Origin: an uncultured bacterium
GTDB lineage: Bacteria > Cyanobacteriota > Vampirovibrionia > Gastranaerophilales > Gastranaerophilaceae
NCBI GenBank assembly: GCA_947428835.1
Contig: CANENE010000010.1
Span: 1-64,000 of the forward strand
DNA: 64,000 bases
Direction: 5' to 3'
Of this stretch, positions 25,871 through 35,507 are shown one piece after another. Made by a program: the position numbers and the translations under genes. Within the stretch, counting starts at the first letter, position 1, and each line of letters begins with the position of its first letter. The notes under the pieces are model-generated. The model was given only the letters and a program-made list of their open reading frames with translations. It ran no database searches and had not been told where the DNA came from.

Positions 25871-26491
25871 ATGCAAAACGTAAAAGAAAAAATTCAAAAA
25901 GACATCCAGTTAAGACATTATTTAGATTTAATTAACAAAATTGCCAAAGTAGAATACAAATCAATGGGTTCGCAGCACCTTATTGAGTTTAGTGAGTTAA
26001 TTAATATTGGCTTTCAGACCATAAATGTGCTTTGTGAAAACAAGGATTTTGAAACCTACAATGAATCATATCTTGCAACTGCCATCAAATGGGCGATAAG
26101 AAACGAACTTCGAAACAGATACCGCTGGTATGGTGTTCGTCAAAACAAAAATATGACAGAACAAAACATGACCGAACTTAGAGAAGCAATTTACAAAACC
26201 GTTCTTTCGACAGACGAAATGTACGACAACGAAAAAACATTTGAAATAAAAGACATAAGAAAAACTCCCGAAGAAAACTGCGAATTTTCAATGCTGTCGC
26301 AAACAATTAAAAATGTTGTTACCACTCTTCCAAAAAGAGAAAGGGAGCTTATTGAATCTAAATTCTTCAAAGAAAAGAAGCTTCATGAATTATCTGATGA
26401 ATTTTCAATTTCTCCAAGCAGAATTTCAAGAATAATTAAATCAGGGCTTGATAAAATAAAAGATGAATTACTAAAAAGCGAAGTTGTTTAA
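25871..26491 (+). CDS. Small sigma-70 family factor (region 2 and 4)
   Basis: 206 residues. A region-2-like segment (about 35-100) includes YLATAIKWAIRNELRNRYRW, the counterpart of the region 2.3/2.4 'YA-WWIR-AI' helix. Region 4 (about 145-200) has LPKRERELIESKFFKEKKLHELSDEF and the helix-turn-helix SPSRISRIIKSGLDKI. Region 3 is short. This layout is nearer to FliA/SigB-type factors than to ECF sigmas. No anti-sigma factor is adjacent. It is divergent from rplJ and ends in its own terminator. Confidence 0.8.
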   Translation: MQNVKEKIQKDIQLRHYLDLINKIAKVEYKSMGSQHLIEFSELINIGFQTINVLCENKDFETYNESYLATAIKWAIRNELRNRYRWYGVRQNKNMTEQNMTELREAIYKTVLSTDEMYDNEKTFEIKDIRKTPEENCEFSMLSQTIKNVVTTLPKRERELIESKFFKEKKLHELSDEFSISPSRISRIIKSGLDKIKDELLKSEVV

Positions 26492-26504
26492 AACTTCGCT
26501 TTTT
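26473..26504 (+). terminator. Intrinsic terminator of the small sigma factor gene
   Basis: The 13-bp stem AAAAAGCGAAGTT (26473-26485) pairs with AACTTCGCTTTTT (26492-26504). It overlaps the stop codon, so the last codons form the 5' arm. Confidence 0.85.
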
Positions 26505-26540
26505 TAATGTATTTAATAAAATATAACAAATACCAATAAA

Positions 26541-26642
26541 TTAATATTGGTCTTTGTTGATTTCAATTTGTTGATATGCAAATTTGTTCATGCCGGAAAA
26601 TACTAAGGCGATAGCTTGAATCAGCATAATAATATCAGACAA
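26541..26642 (-). CDS. Candidate 33-residue small protein
   Basis: A TTG start at 26642 (or ATG at 26627) opens a short frame, SDIIMLIQAIALVFSGMNKF and then AYQQIEINKDQY. AAAGGT is about 7-9 bp upstream of the TTG. The first half is hydrophobic, the second polar, as in small membrane proteins. It occupies an otherwise empty 230-bp gap between the sigma gene and rph. Too short to judge from coding statistics; conservation would decide. Confidence 0.3.
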   Translation of the reverse strand: MSDIIMLIQAIALVFSGMNKFAYQQIEINKDQY

Positions 26643-26723
26643 TTTTTTCTACCTTTTTAAAACTAACACTACTATTTAATAAAGTATTTTTGAGAACAAA
26701 AATTGCCATAAAATAACAAAATA

Positions 26724-27419
26724 TTAATACATCTCAATAATTTTATTTATTGCATTTTTTGCAAGGTTGAAAATTTCATCCATTTTATCTTTTGAAAAAG
26801 GAAGCCCTTCAGCAGTCGTTTGAAATTCTATAATTTTTCCGGATTTTGTTAAAACAATATTGGAATCAACCTGTGCATTTGAATCTTCTTGATAGCATAA
26901 ATCAACCATAACTTCATTATTCACAATTCCTGCCGAAATTGCTCCAATTGGTTCTATTATAGGATTTTTTTCTAATTTGCCTTCTTGAAGGAGTTTTTCA
27001 ATCATGATTTTTAATGCCGCAAAAGCTCCACAAATAGAAGCCGTTCTTGTGCCGCCATCTGCCTGAATAACATCAGCATCAATTATAAAAGTTTTTCCTT
27101 TGATATCTTCAAGATTAATACAAGCTCTTAAAGAACGTCCGATTAATCTTTGGATTTCCTGAGTTCTTCCTGAAATCTTTGTTCTTTCTCTTTCGCATCT
27201 TGTATTGGTGCTTGACGGAAGTAAGCTATATTCTGCCGTAAGCCAGCCTTTTGGTGAATCTTTTTCCATAAATTTTGGAAGCTCTTCTTTATAGTTTGCA
27301 CAAACTATAACTTTTGTATTTCCAAATTCCACCAAAACAGAACCTTTAGCATTCATTGTATAGTCTTTTGTAAATTTAATTCTTCTCAATTCATCATTTT
27401 TTCTATTATCCAATCTCAT
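26724..27419 (-). CDS. rph: Ribonuclease PH
   Basis: 231 residues from the ATG at 27419, which has GAGGGG about 8 bp upstream. It is a phosphorolytic 3'-5' exoribonuclease that trims tRNA 3' ends. Family landmarks are RKNDELR at the start, GNTKVIVCANYKEELP, GWLTAEYSLLPSST, the SGRTQEIQRLIGRSLRA helix, and DADVIQADGGTRTASICGAFAAL with the phosphate site. Length is typical (about 235-240). Confidence 0.96.
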   Translation of the reverse strand: MRLDNRKNDELRRIKFTKDYTMNAKGSVLVEFGNTKVIVCANYKEELPKFMEKDSPKGWLTAEYSLLPSSTNTRCERERTKISGRTQEIQRLIGRSLRACINLEDIKGKTFIIDADVIQADGGTRTASICGAFAALKIMIEKLLQEGKLEKNPIIEPIGAISAGIVNNEVMVDLCYQEDSNAQVDSNIVLTKSGKIIEFQTTAEGLPFSKDKMDEIFNLAKNAINKIIEMY

Positions 27420-27542
27420 CAATTAACCCCTCTTTTTCATTCTTATCTGCAACTAAAAGATTAGCACAAAATCCAATTATTTTTTAAATAATACAAATTA
27501 TATTATATAAATAAATCCTCAACTCTTCTGATTGCTATACTT

Positions 27543-27567
27543 CCCCTTATTTTTAAGGGGTTTTTTT
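27543..27567 (+). terminator. Orphan + strand intrinsic terminator
   Basis: CCCCTTA (27543-27549) and TAAGGGG (27554-27560) with a TTTT loop and seven T residues after it make a textbook terminator on the + strand. However, both flanking genes (rph and the gene ending at 27573) are on the minus strand, and on that strand no T run follows the hairpin. A short + strand RNA starting in the AT-rich region near 27490-27520 would explain it. Confidence 0.6.
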
Positions 27568-27572
27568 ACAGC

Positions 27573-29414
27573 TTAATCGTCATCTTCGTCATCTTCGTCA
27601 TCTTTTTCTACTTTTGCGTTTTCTGTTTTTTCGGACTTTTCAGATTTTTCAGGCTTAATTTCTATTTTAATTTGACTCGCTTCTTGTTTTTCTTGTCTTT
27701 TTTTCTTGATTGCCTGTTTGATTTTTGCACTTGCTTCTACCATAAGTACCGGTACAAGGAAACGAACCACAAGAGTAAATATAGTTAATGACTTAAATTT
27801 GCCTAAATCTTTTCCATAGGATTTAGTTACCTTCTTAATTGCTTGTTCTAATTCAGGACCTTCAAACATTTTTCCATCTTCAAACAATTTCTTAACGGCT
27901 CCATTTATATGGTATAGTTTAGAACAATTTTGTTTTATGGTTTCAGCAGCATCTATATTTTCTCCGGATTTAATTCTGTCTAAAACATCTTGTGCAGCAC
28001 TTGTAAGTTGTCTGCTATATGAGTTTTTAGCCATATTTATGAGTGGATCAAGAGCGCTATCTATAAGAAGTGCAAGAACACTTGAAACTGCTGAAACCGA
28101 TACCGTATGAACATTCATGCCAAGTTTTTGGTCGGGTTCAATTTTTTTAGACATTGTAGTGCTTCCAACCCAATATCCGGTTAAAAGCCAAGATTCCAAA
28201 TCCCCCATTCTTGGAGAAGGTTTTTTACAGAGTCTTGCCATTGTATTGGTGCATCCTTGACCAAATCCCGAAACTGCAAGTTTTTCTAAACCTTTAGCAA
28301 AATTATCTATTCCGCTTTCAAGAATTGAACCATTAAAAGATAAGGTATTTGTTTTATCACCTGAAAAATCTTTAAAATTGCCCATATCTTGTTTAAAAGA
28401 ATTCGAAACAAGCAATGGCGAATATATTCTATCGTTTATTTGTTTAATTTCATCATCTTTCGCTTTATCAAGGCCTTTTTTAACAAATAAGAAAGTAGTT
28501 ACTGCAGGAAGCATCCAGCTTGCAATTTTTGCTTTCATAAGAGTTGTAATCCAACCCGATGAACCTTTCCAGAAAGATTCAAAAGCATCGCCTGTTATAG
28601 AGCGGTTTTTAGCGACAAGTTCGTCTACTTTTAAAGCTTTGACAAATTCCGGAGCCTTTTCAAATATTGGTTTATGGTCTGCCGCTTTTTTTACAAGTTC
28701 TTTTGATTTTGCAATAATTTCATCATTATTTGGCTTGTATTTTATCTTTTTAAATAAGGTTGATACAAATCCTGTAATTTTACCAATGCCTTCCCTGTTT
28801 GCAAATTCTTCTTTTGCAAGAGAAACTTTAGAAGCAAAGGATGTTTTTTCTTTAGTTACGAGTTTTTGTGCAATTTCTTTGACATTTCTATGGTCATAGG
28901 GAAGAAGCGATAATGTTTTGCCATCAGGCTCAACATTTAATAATGCAATATTATTTTTCATGGTATCAAAGCCCTTTTTAATAAGGCCTCCACCAATTGT
29001 CATACCAAGAAAACTACCAATGAAAGCTTGTAAGAAATTTTTTGTTGCAATGTATTGTTTATCTTTTTTATCTGCTGTACCTTTTTGTTTAACTACGCAA
29101 ACAGGTTTTAAAATACCTGCTATGATCAAAGAATATATTGCATTGTATGCTACTTCATTATCACTTACAAAACTTGTTAATTTATTTAATGTTTTTCTTC
29201 CTGCAATAAAATCTCCTGTTTTTTCAGCCAGTGTTTGTGCTGCTGAAACTGTAGACCCGCCAAAGCTTATCGCCTGTGCGGGTCTATTTATATTATTATT
29301 TTGCAAATTTTGCTTGCTTTTATCCTTATCAATCGCATATTGTCCAACTCTGCGCAGTTCAATATTGCTATGATTACCATTTTTTAAAGACAGTTTTTCT
29401 ATGTTTACTTTCAT
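27573..29414 (-). CDS. Large multi-helix membrane protein, unknown
   Basis: 613 residues. The N-terminus (about 1-55) is Asn-rich and ends in RPAQAISFGGSTVSAAQTL, similar in style to other unknown proteins here. Hydrophobic helices lie near 90-108, 130-148, 290-312, 440-465 and 555-575. The C-terminal 45 residues are Lys/Glu/Asp-rich and end in an Asp run. No recognised domain. It may be functionally related to the 574-residue membrane protein at 19340, given similar build, but this is not shown. It lies between rph and gshB on the same strand, well separated from both. Confidence 0.7.
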   Translation of the reverse strand: MKVNIEKLSLKNGNHSNIELRRVGQYAIDKDKSKQNLQNNNINRPAQAISFGGSTVSAAQTLAEKTGDFIAGRKTLNKLTSFVSDNEVAYNAIYSLIIAGILKPVCVVKQKGTADKKDKQYIATKNFLQAFIGSFLGMTIGGGLIKKGFDTMKNNIALLNVEPDGKTLSLLPYDHRNVKEIAQKLVTKEKTSFASKVSLAKEEFANREGIGKITGFVSTLFKKIKYKPNNDEIIAKSKELVKKAADHKPIFEKAPEFVKALKVDELVAKNRSITGDAFESFWKGSSGWITTLMKAKIASWMLPAVTTFLFVKKGLDKAKDDEIKQINDRIYSPLLVSNSFKQDMGNFKDFSGDKTNTLSFNGSILESGIDNFAKGLEKLAVSGFGQGCTNTMARLCKKPSPRMGDLESWLLTGYWVGSTTMSKKIEPDQKLGMNVHTVSVSAVSSVLALLIDSALDPLINMAKNSYSRQLTSAAQDVLDRIKSGENIDAAETIKQNCSKLYHINGAVKKLFEDGKMFEGPELEQAIKKVTKSYGKDLGKFKSLTIFTLVVRFLVPVLMVEASAKIKQAIKKKRQEKQEASQIKIEIKPEKSEKSEKTENAKVEKDDEDDEDDD

Positions 29415-29478
29415 GGTACCTATACAAAACTTGTGAATTTATTTTTTTGCTATTACAAATAAAAATTTTAAATATTTT

Positions 29479-30477
29479 TTAACTTATCTGCAAAACGCTA
29501 TTTTTGAGAGTGCTTTTGGAATCCATATATTTTTCTATTTTATCTATAATAATTTTTTCAAATTCAATATTAAATATTGAATTAATCTCATTAATAAAAA
29601 AGCATGGACTTGTAATATTTATTTCTATTATTTTGCCGTCTATTACATCTAATCCTGCAAGATATATGCCATCTTGTTCAAATTTATCTTTGACCAAATC
29701 CTGTATTGTTTTTTCTTTCGGGGTTAGTTCGGTAAATTTAAGAGTATCTTTGTTGTGCTCATTAAACTTAAAGTCATTATTTGTTGCAACTTTTCGGACA
29801 CAATATTCAAAGATTTCCCCGCAAACATAAATAAGTCTTTTATCACCTTCTTTAATTTCAGGTAAATATTGCTGCACCATAACAGCAGTTTTAAAGTTTT
29901 CGGTTACTGTTGATATTATGGTATTTATGTTTTTGTCTTTGTCATTCAAATAAAATACACCTGAGCCGAAGCAGCGGTTAGTTGGTTTTAAAACTATTTG
30001 ACCATATTCAAACAAAAATTCTTTGATTATTTTTTCGTCGCTTGAAACAATATTGTCAGGAATCAGCCCGTCGTATTTGCAAAATTCATTAACATATAGC
30101 TTTTCATTCTTTTCTCTTAAAGCTATAGGGTCATTTATAACAAAGGTTTTTGTTTTATCAATATATGATAATATATATGTCGCATTAATGTAATTAATAT
30201 CAACAGGCGGGTCGGATCTAAAGTATATAATATCAAAATCATTTAATGATTGAACTGCAGCACTTTGTACTTTTTTTATGTTGTTGCTTTCAATATAAGT
30301 ATCAAAACATAAACCAAACGGCCGGTCTTTTTTTAAATATAGCTTATTTTTAGTTGTGATTGAAACTTTATTGCCTCTTTTTAGATATTCGTACACAAAC
30401 CAAAAATTAGTAACAAGTTTGTTAAATTCAAAGTATTTAAATTCAATTTCGTCTATAATTATAAGTATGTTATGCAT
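29479..30477 (-). CDS. gshB: Glutathione synthetase (GshB-like ATP-grasp ligase)
   Basis: 332 residues. The N-terminal GSH-S domain opens ILIIIDEIEFKYF and holds DIIYFRSDPPVDINYI. The ATP-grasp part has the IVLKPTNRCFGSGVFYL loop, VQQYLPEIKEGDKRLIYVCGE, and the metal-binding GLDVIDGKIIEINITSP. These match bacterial GshB, which adds glycine to gamma-glutamylcysteine. gshA is not in the window. The usual 'GG-G' glycine loop is slightly changed (CFGSGVF). It is divergent from the TPR gene at 30551. Confidence 0.88.
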   Translation of the reverse strand: MHNILIIIDEIEFKYFEFNKLVTNFWFVYEYLKRGNKVSITTKNKLYLKKDRPFGLCFDTYIESNNIKKVQSAAVQSLNDFDIIYFRSDPPVDINYINATYILSYIDKTKTFVINDPIALREKNEKLYVNEFCKYDGLIPDNIVSSDEKIIKEFLFEYGQIVLKPTNRCFGSGVFYLNDKDKNINTIISTVTENFKTAVMVQQYLPEIKEGDKRLIYVCGEIFEYCVRKVATNNDFKFNEHNKDTLKFTELTPKEKTIQDLVKDKFEQDGIYLAGLDVIDGKIIEINITSPCFFINEINSIFNIEFEKIIIDKIEKYMDSKSTLKNSVLQIS

Positions 30478-30550
30478 AAAACTATTATATCAAATAATAA
30501 TTTTAGTGTATAATCTTATTAATTAAAATTAAATTGCAAAAGAGGATAAG

Positions 30551-31597
30551 ATGTTTAGGGAAAATATAATCGCCGAATTAAAAGAAAAAATTAATAAAGA
30601 ACCCGATAACATCGAAAACTATAAAAATCTTGCAAATTATTATATCGGAGGCGAAGACCTAAATAGCGCACTTGGTATTTATAAGCAAATTTTAAAACTT
30701 GTTCCGTATGATTACCAGTCATTGGTTAATCTCGGAAGCATATATTTTTACAAAAAAAATTACATAGAAGCAATAGACTGCTATCATAAAGCAACCGTTA
30801 AAGAGCCTGATAACTTTGCAGGTTACTACAACCTTGGAAATGTATATGCCGAAATTGATAATTTTGAGCTTGCTTATACAAACTACAAAAAAGCTCTTGA
30901 ATTAAATCCGGATAAAACAGATATACATACAGCTCTTGGCTATTTATATCAAGATGTTGATAACTATGATGAGGCCATGGAATATTATCAAAAAGCGCTT
31001 GAGCTTGATAAAACAAATAGCGAAATTTATATAAATATTGCAAATATCAAACAAAAACAAGGCAAATTGCAAGAAGCTCTTGAGCACTATGAAAAAGCAT
31101 TTGAATTAAATAAAAATGATGTTAAAGCATCACTTTGTCTTGCAAATGCTTATGCAGCACTTAAAAACTACCAAAAAGCACAACAGTGTTTTGAACATAC
31201 CGTCAATCTCAATCCTCTTAATTACTCAAGTTTTGTATGCAGGGCTATTGCATACTATGATAATAACGACACGCAACAAGCAATAGCAAATCTTAAACAT
31301 GCAATAGAACTTGATCCCGATAAATCAAATGCCTATATAATTTTAGCAAATATCTTAGTGGATGAAAAAAGATATGAAGAAGCGATTTTAATATATAAAA
31401 CCGTTCAAAAAATTCTTATAAATAGTCCTGAAATTTCAACATTTATAGCTAATGCCTATATTATGCTAAATGACTATGCTCAAGCTGTTAAATACTATAA
31501 AAAAGCTATGAAACAAGCTCCAAAAGACAATGAAATCAAGCTTATTTACATAGAAATGATGAATGATTATATAAATGAAAAAATTAAAGGAAAATAA
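30551..31597 (+). CDS. TPR-repeat protein
   Basis: 348 residues consisting almost wholly of about eight or nine tetratricopeptide repeats (for example YYNLGNVYAEIDNFELAYTNYKKALELNPDK). No signal peptide, catalytic domain or membrane helix. TPR arrays are protein-binding scaffolds. It leads a plus-strand run of eight closely packed genes ending with hpt. AGAGGA lies before the ATG. Confidence 0.92.
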   Translation: MFRENIIAELKEKINKEPDNIENYKNLANYYIGGEDLNSALGIYKQILKLVPYDYQSLVNLGSIYFYKKNYIEAIDCYHKATVKEPDNFAGYYNLGNVYAEIDNFELAYTNYKKALELNPDKTDIHTALGYLYQDVDNYDEAMEYYQKALELDKTNSEIYINIANIKQKQGKLQEALEHYEKAFELNKNDVKASLCLANAYAALKNYQKAQQCFEHTVNLNPLNYSSFVCRAIAYYDNNDTQQAIANLKHAIELDPDKSNAYIILANILVDEKRYEEAILIYKTVQKILINSPEISTFIANAYIMLNDYAQAVKYYKKAMKQAPKDNEIKLIYIEMMNDYINEKIKGK

Positions 31598-31598
31598 T

Positions 31599-32000
31599 AT
31601 GACACCAAGTATTGAAGATAGGGTTGTTTCTTTTATTTCATATTATACTTTTGGAATTTTCGGCCTTGTCTGGCTGATTTTCACCTATGCAATAAAAAGA
31701 AAAGTAACACCTTTTTTGTCTTATAACATTTATCAGGCAATTTTTATATCTATAGTTTTTGCAGTTATTTCGCTTGTATATGATATTGCAATGGGATTGA
31801 TGAACATAATTCCAATTATATCTAATCTTGCAAAAGTATTTGATACAATTTTAAATAAAGTACCTGTATTTTTCACTTTTTCACTTGCAAGTTTAATAGT
31901 CACTGTTTTTATAACGCTTTTGGCTCTTATTTCGCTTTTTGGATACAAGCCGAAACTTCCTGTTGTTTCAGATATAATCAAGGCGAATTTTGGAGGTTAA
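31599..32000 (+). CDS. Small membrane protein (possibly Tic20/DUF4870-like)
   Basis: 133 residues from the ATG at 31599, which has AAAGGA nearby; an upstream in-frame ATG at 31575 lies inside the preceding gene. Three to four hydrophobic helices: about 10-28, 38-65, 88-112. After the first helix come RKVTPFLSYNIYQAIFISI, recalling the 'F-RF-A-QA' segment of the small Tic20/Ycf60 and DUF4870 membrane families. That resemblance is weak and by eye only. The gene sits 1 bp after the TPR gene and 7 bp before the KdsC-like gene. Confidence 0.65.
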   Translation: MTPSIEDRVVSFISYYTFGIFGLVWLIFTYAIKRKVTPFLSYNIYQAIFISIVFAVISLVYDIAMGLMNIIPIISNLAKVFDTILNKVPVFFTFSLASLIVTVFITLLALISLFGYKPKLPVVSDIIKANFGG

Positions 32001-32007
32001 AATAACA

Positions 32008-32535
32008 ATGACACTTGAACTTTCAAAAGAAATAAAAATGGTAATAAGCGACTTTGATGGAGTCTTTACGGATGGCTCCTTTTATATCAACGAAAATAAT
32101 GAAATACAAAAAAAACTTAATTTTATAGATGTCATGGGAGTTTTCCTTTTAAAAAAAGAAGGAATAGACTTTGGAATAATATCAGGAGAGGCAAGCAACA
32201 TCTTAAATTATTTTAAAGAAAAACTGCAAATAGAAGAGCTCCACGGAGGAATCAGACAAAAAGGCATAGTTTTAAATGATATTATGCAAAGAAAGAATTT
32301 GAAACCAAATGAAGTTTTATATATAGGTGACGACATTAATGATATTTCAGCTTTTGAACTTGTCAAATATCGAATTGCACCAAAAAACTTTAACCCTGTT
32401 TTGCAATTTAAAGTAGCAAATCTTCAAATTACAAATAGTTACGGAGGCCAAGGCGCCATAAGGGAAGTAGTAGATAATATTTTAGGTTTGGAAATAACAA
32501 AAGAAAATGTTTTTGAAAATAACAAAATTCATTAA
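32008..32535 (+). CDS. KdsC-type HAD phosphatase
   Basis: 175 residues from the ATG at 32008, with GGAGG at 31992-31996; an upstream TTG (31990) overlaps that site. HAD motif I is DFDGVFTDG, motif II is ISGEAS, and motif IV GDDINDISAFE, all as in 3-deoxy-D-manno-octulosonate 8-phosphate phosphatase. LHGGIRQKGIVLNDI gives the conserved lysine. Capless small size fits KdsC, which acts in Kdo synthesis for LPS. kdsA, kdsB and kdsD are not here, so a related sugar-acid phosphate is possible. Confidence 0.85.
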   Translation: MTLELSKEIKMVISDFDGVFTDGSFYINENNEIQKKLNFIDVMGVFLLKKEGIDFGIISGEASNILNYFKEKLQIEELHGGIRQKGIVLNDIMQRKNLKPNEVLYIGDDINDISAFELVKYRIAPKNFNPVLQFKVANLQITNSYGGQGAIREVVDNILGLEITKENVFENNKIH

Positions 32536-34219
32536 TAATCTTTTAAATTCTGTTGAAGATTTTAATAAACAGATAAATGATTATAAGTCGATTTCAAAAG
32601 AGCCGGCGCTGCCATCTTGGGCTTATATAAATTGGGGCTTGTATTTGATAAATAATGGCAGCAAAGAAAAAGGGATTGAAAAACTTAACCAAAGCATATT
32701 AATGAGTAAAAACAATCCTGAAGTTTATATGAATCTTGGAATTGCCTATAGCCAGGAAGGAAATTTTATAGAAGCTTTAAAATATTTTAAAAAAGCTGTA
32801 ATTATAGATAAAAATAATGGCCGCGCCTGGGGGTATTTAGCAGGAGTTTATAGTGAATTAAATGAAAACAATCTTGCAAAATCAGCCTTTGAAAAATCCT
32901 TAAAACTTGACAAAATGAATCCTTGCACATATTTAAATTATGGTATTTTTTCACTTAGATGCAATAATAAAGAAACTGCAAAAATTATGTTTAAAAAAGC
33001 ATATATGCTTGAACCTTCAAATAGTCAAGCATTATTAATGCTTGGAATTATTTTAATGCGAGAACAGAAAAACAATGAAGCTTACTTAAAATTTCAAAAA
33101 ATTGTAGAAACGGAACCTTTTAATAAAGAAGCCCTGTATCTAAGCGGACTAACTTCTTATAAGCTTCAAAATTTCAAAGAATGCATAGAATACTGCAAAA
33201 AAAGCTCATCAATTGACCCAAATAAAATTGAAAATTATATTTTAATTGCAGAAAGCTATTTAAATTTAAACGATAAAGAAAATTCACTGAAATCTTATGA
33301 AAAATATGAAAATCTATGCACAAAAGAATGGAAATTTTATGATTCCTGGGGAAAAGCTTGCCAAATTTTCAAAGATTGGGAACAATCAATAGAAAAATTT
33401 CAAAAATCAATTGAACTTAAAGATGATGAATTTACAACATATAATAGCTTGTCGTATTCTCTAATCAGCATAGAAAGGCTAGATGAAGCAATTGTTGCAA
33501 TCAAAAAAGTACTTGAATTAAACCCCGGTTTTGCAAATTGCAGATATAATCTTGCTCAAATTTATATGAAACAAAAAAAATATGAAGATGCCATAACTTC
33601 TTTCAAAGAAGCTCTTTCAATTGATACAAGCTTAAAAAAAGCATATTTCAATATAGCGGGAGCCTATCATTGCCTTAAAGATACAAAAAACGCTATTAAA
33701 TACTGGAAAAAATCCATTGAATACGAGCCAAATAACATTGAAAGTCACATGAATTTAGCTATAACATATTCAAATGAATACAACGATAACACAAAGGCTT
33801 TAAGATTTATAAGAAGCGCATATGAAATTAATAAAAATAATAAAGAAGCCTGTTTAAAATACGGGATTATTCTTCTAAAACTCAATGAATCTTATAGAGC
33901 AAAAGAAAAATTTGAAGAAGCGCTTAATATTGAGCAAAATTATACCCCTGCAATACTTGGAATAATTGAAAGCTCTATCAAAATAAAAGAATTAGACTGT
34001 GCTTTTGAATACATTCAAAAATACGAAGAAATGATAGGCGAAAATAAAGACTTCTTGACAATAAAAATGCTTGCTTATGCAGCATTGCTTGAAAGCGAAA
34101 ATGATGAAGAAAATATTTGCAAATTAAAAGACACAATAAGACAAATTTGTGATAAAATACAAGAGATATCTAACGACAGTACTGTTGTTGATGAAGTTAA
34201 GAAAATGTATTCAATTTAA
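32507..34219 (+). CDS. Large TPR-repeat protein
   Basis: 570 residues of TPR repeats (about twelve), such as VYMNLGIAYSQEGNFIEALKYFKKAVIIDKNN and FNIAGAYHCLKDTKNAIKYWKKSIEYEPNN. There is a short helical N-terminus, and no other domain. The ATG overlaps the end of the KdsC-like gene by 29 bp. It is a second TPR protein in the same run and distinct from the first in sequence and length. Its partner is unknown. Confidence 0.9.
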   Translation: MFLKITKFINNLLNSVEDFNKQINDYKSISKEPALPSWAYINWGLYLINNGSKEKGIEKLNQSILMSKNNPEVYMNLGIAYSQEGNFIEALKYFKKAVIIDKNNGRAWGYLAGVYSELNENNLAKSAFEKSLKLDKMNPCTYLNYGIFSLRCNNKETAKIMFKKAYMLEPSNSQALLMLGIILMREQKNNEAYLKFQKIVETEPFNKEALYLSGLTSYKLQNFKECIEYCKKSSSIDPNKIENYILIAESYLNLNDKENSLKSYEKYENLCTKEWKFYDSWGKACQIFKDWEQSIEKFQKSIELKDDEFTTYNSLSYSLISIERLDEAIVAIKKVLELNPGFANCRYNLAQIYMKQKKYEDAITSFKEALSIDTSLKKAYFNIAGAYHCLKDTKNAIKYWKKSIEYEPNNIESHMNLAITYSNEYNDNTKALRFIRSAYEINKNNKEACLKYGIILLKLNESYRAKEKFEEALNIEQNYTPAILGIIESSIKIKELDCAFEYIQKYEEMIGENKDFLTIKMLAYAALLESENDEENICKLKDTIRQICDKIQEISNDSTVVDEVKKMYSI

Positions 34220-34244
34220 AAGGAAAACTTAAAGGAAAAAATAG

Positions 34245-35507
34245 ATGGGGATTATTGTTCAAAAATTCGGAGGAACTTCCGTTGCAGACAGCGACAAAAT
34301 CAAAAATGTTGCACGTGCCGCAATTAAAGAAAAAGAAAATGGAAATGACGTAATTGTTGTTGTTTCTGCTATGGGACACACAACAGATAATCTTATAAAA
34401 CTTGCAGGTGAAATTACTTCAAAACCTTCCGCAAGAGAAATGGATATGCTTTTATCCACAGGCGAACAGATTTCAATGTCACTTCTTGCAATGGCATTAA
34501 ATGAAATGGGACATAAGGCAATCAGCCTTACAGGGCTTCAAGTCGGAATTAAAACAGAAGACTGCCACATGTGCGCAAGAATCATTGATATTGAAACAAC
34601 CAGGGTCAAAAAACACTTGAAAGAAGGTAATATTGTAATTGTTGCAGGTTTCCAAGGTGTTTGCAAGGGAAATGAAATAACAACTCTTGGCCGCGGCGGC
34701 TCTGATACAACTGCAGTTGCTCTAGCTTGCGCGTTTAATGCCGAAAGATGCGATATTTATTCTGACGTTGAAGGAGTCTACACAGCAGATCCAAGAATAA
34801 TTAAAACAGCTCAAAAACTGGATAAAATTTCATATGATGAAATGCTTGAACTTGCCCGCCTTGGCGCAAACGTGCTTCATCCAAGGTCTGTTGAAACCGC
34901 AAAACTTTATAATATGAAAATGAGAGTTAGAAGCTCATTTAAACTTGATGATTTAGGAACTTTAATAATAGGAGTCGAAGAAATGGAATTAAATAAACCT
35001 GTTACAGGAATTGCAACAGATAGCTCGCAATTGAGAATTGTTATTTGTGATATCGAAGATAGACCGGGAAATGCTGCAAAACTATTTAATTTATTGGCCG
35101 AAGCAGGCTTAAGCGTTGATATGATTATTCAATCTTATGCAAGAACCGCAAACAATACCAACGATATTGCTTTTACAATTGCAAAATCCGATATTGATAA
35201 ATTTAATTCTATGAAAGACAAAATCAATTCTATTTTAAAAGCGGGAAATATTTTTATTGATGAAGATATTGTAAAAGTATCGGCAGTAGGTGCCGGTATG
35301 ATAGATAGACCCGGCATTGCAGCTAAAATGTTTGATACACTTGCAGCTGAAGAAATTAACATAAAAATGATTTCAACAAGCGAAATTAAAATAAGCTGTT
35401 TGGTTGAAAAGAAATATGCAACATCTGCAGCTATCGCACTAGCTCATGCTTTTGAGCTTGATGGAGCACAAATTGCAGATGTCAAAGGGGACCTGCCCGT
35501 TGTTTAA
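34245..35507 (+). CDS. lysC: Aspartate kinase
   Basis: 420 residues, the size of the alpha subunit of the two-subunit or monomeric aspartokinase class. The N-terminal kinase has [30 protein letters not shown] and [13 protein letters not shown]. Two ACT domains follow (about 270-335 and 345-415), which normally bind lysine and/or threonine. It catalyses the first step toward lysine, DAP, threonine and methionine. Whether there is an internal beta-subunit start is not resolved. Confidence 0.96.
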   Translation: MGIIVQKFGGTSVADSDKIKNVARAAIKEKENGNDVIVVVSAMGHTTDNLIKLAGEITSKPSAREMDMLLSTGEQISMSLLAMALNEMGHKAISLTGLQVGIKTEDCHMCARIIDIETTRVKKHLKEGNIVIVAGFQGVCKGNEITTLGRGGSDTTAVALACAFNAERCDIYSDVEGVYTADPRIIKTAQKLDKISYDEMLELARLGANVLHPRSVETAKLYNMKMRVRSSFKLDDLGTLIIGVEEMELNKPVTGIATDSSQLRIVICDIEDRPGNAAKLFNLLAEAGLSVDMIIQSYARTANNTNDIAFTIAKSDIDKFNSMKDKINSILKAGNIFIDEDIVKVSAVGAGMIDRPGIAAKMFDTLAAEEINIKMISTSEIKISCLVEKKYATSAAIALAHAFELDGAQIADVKGDLPVV

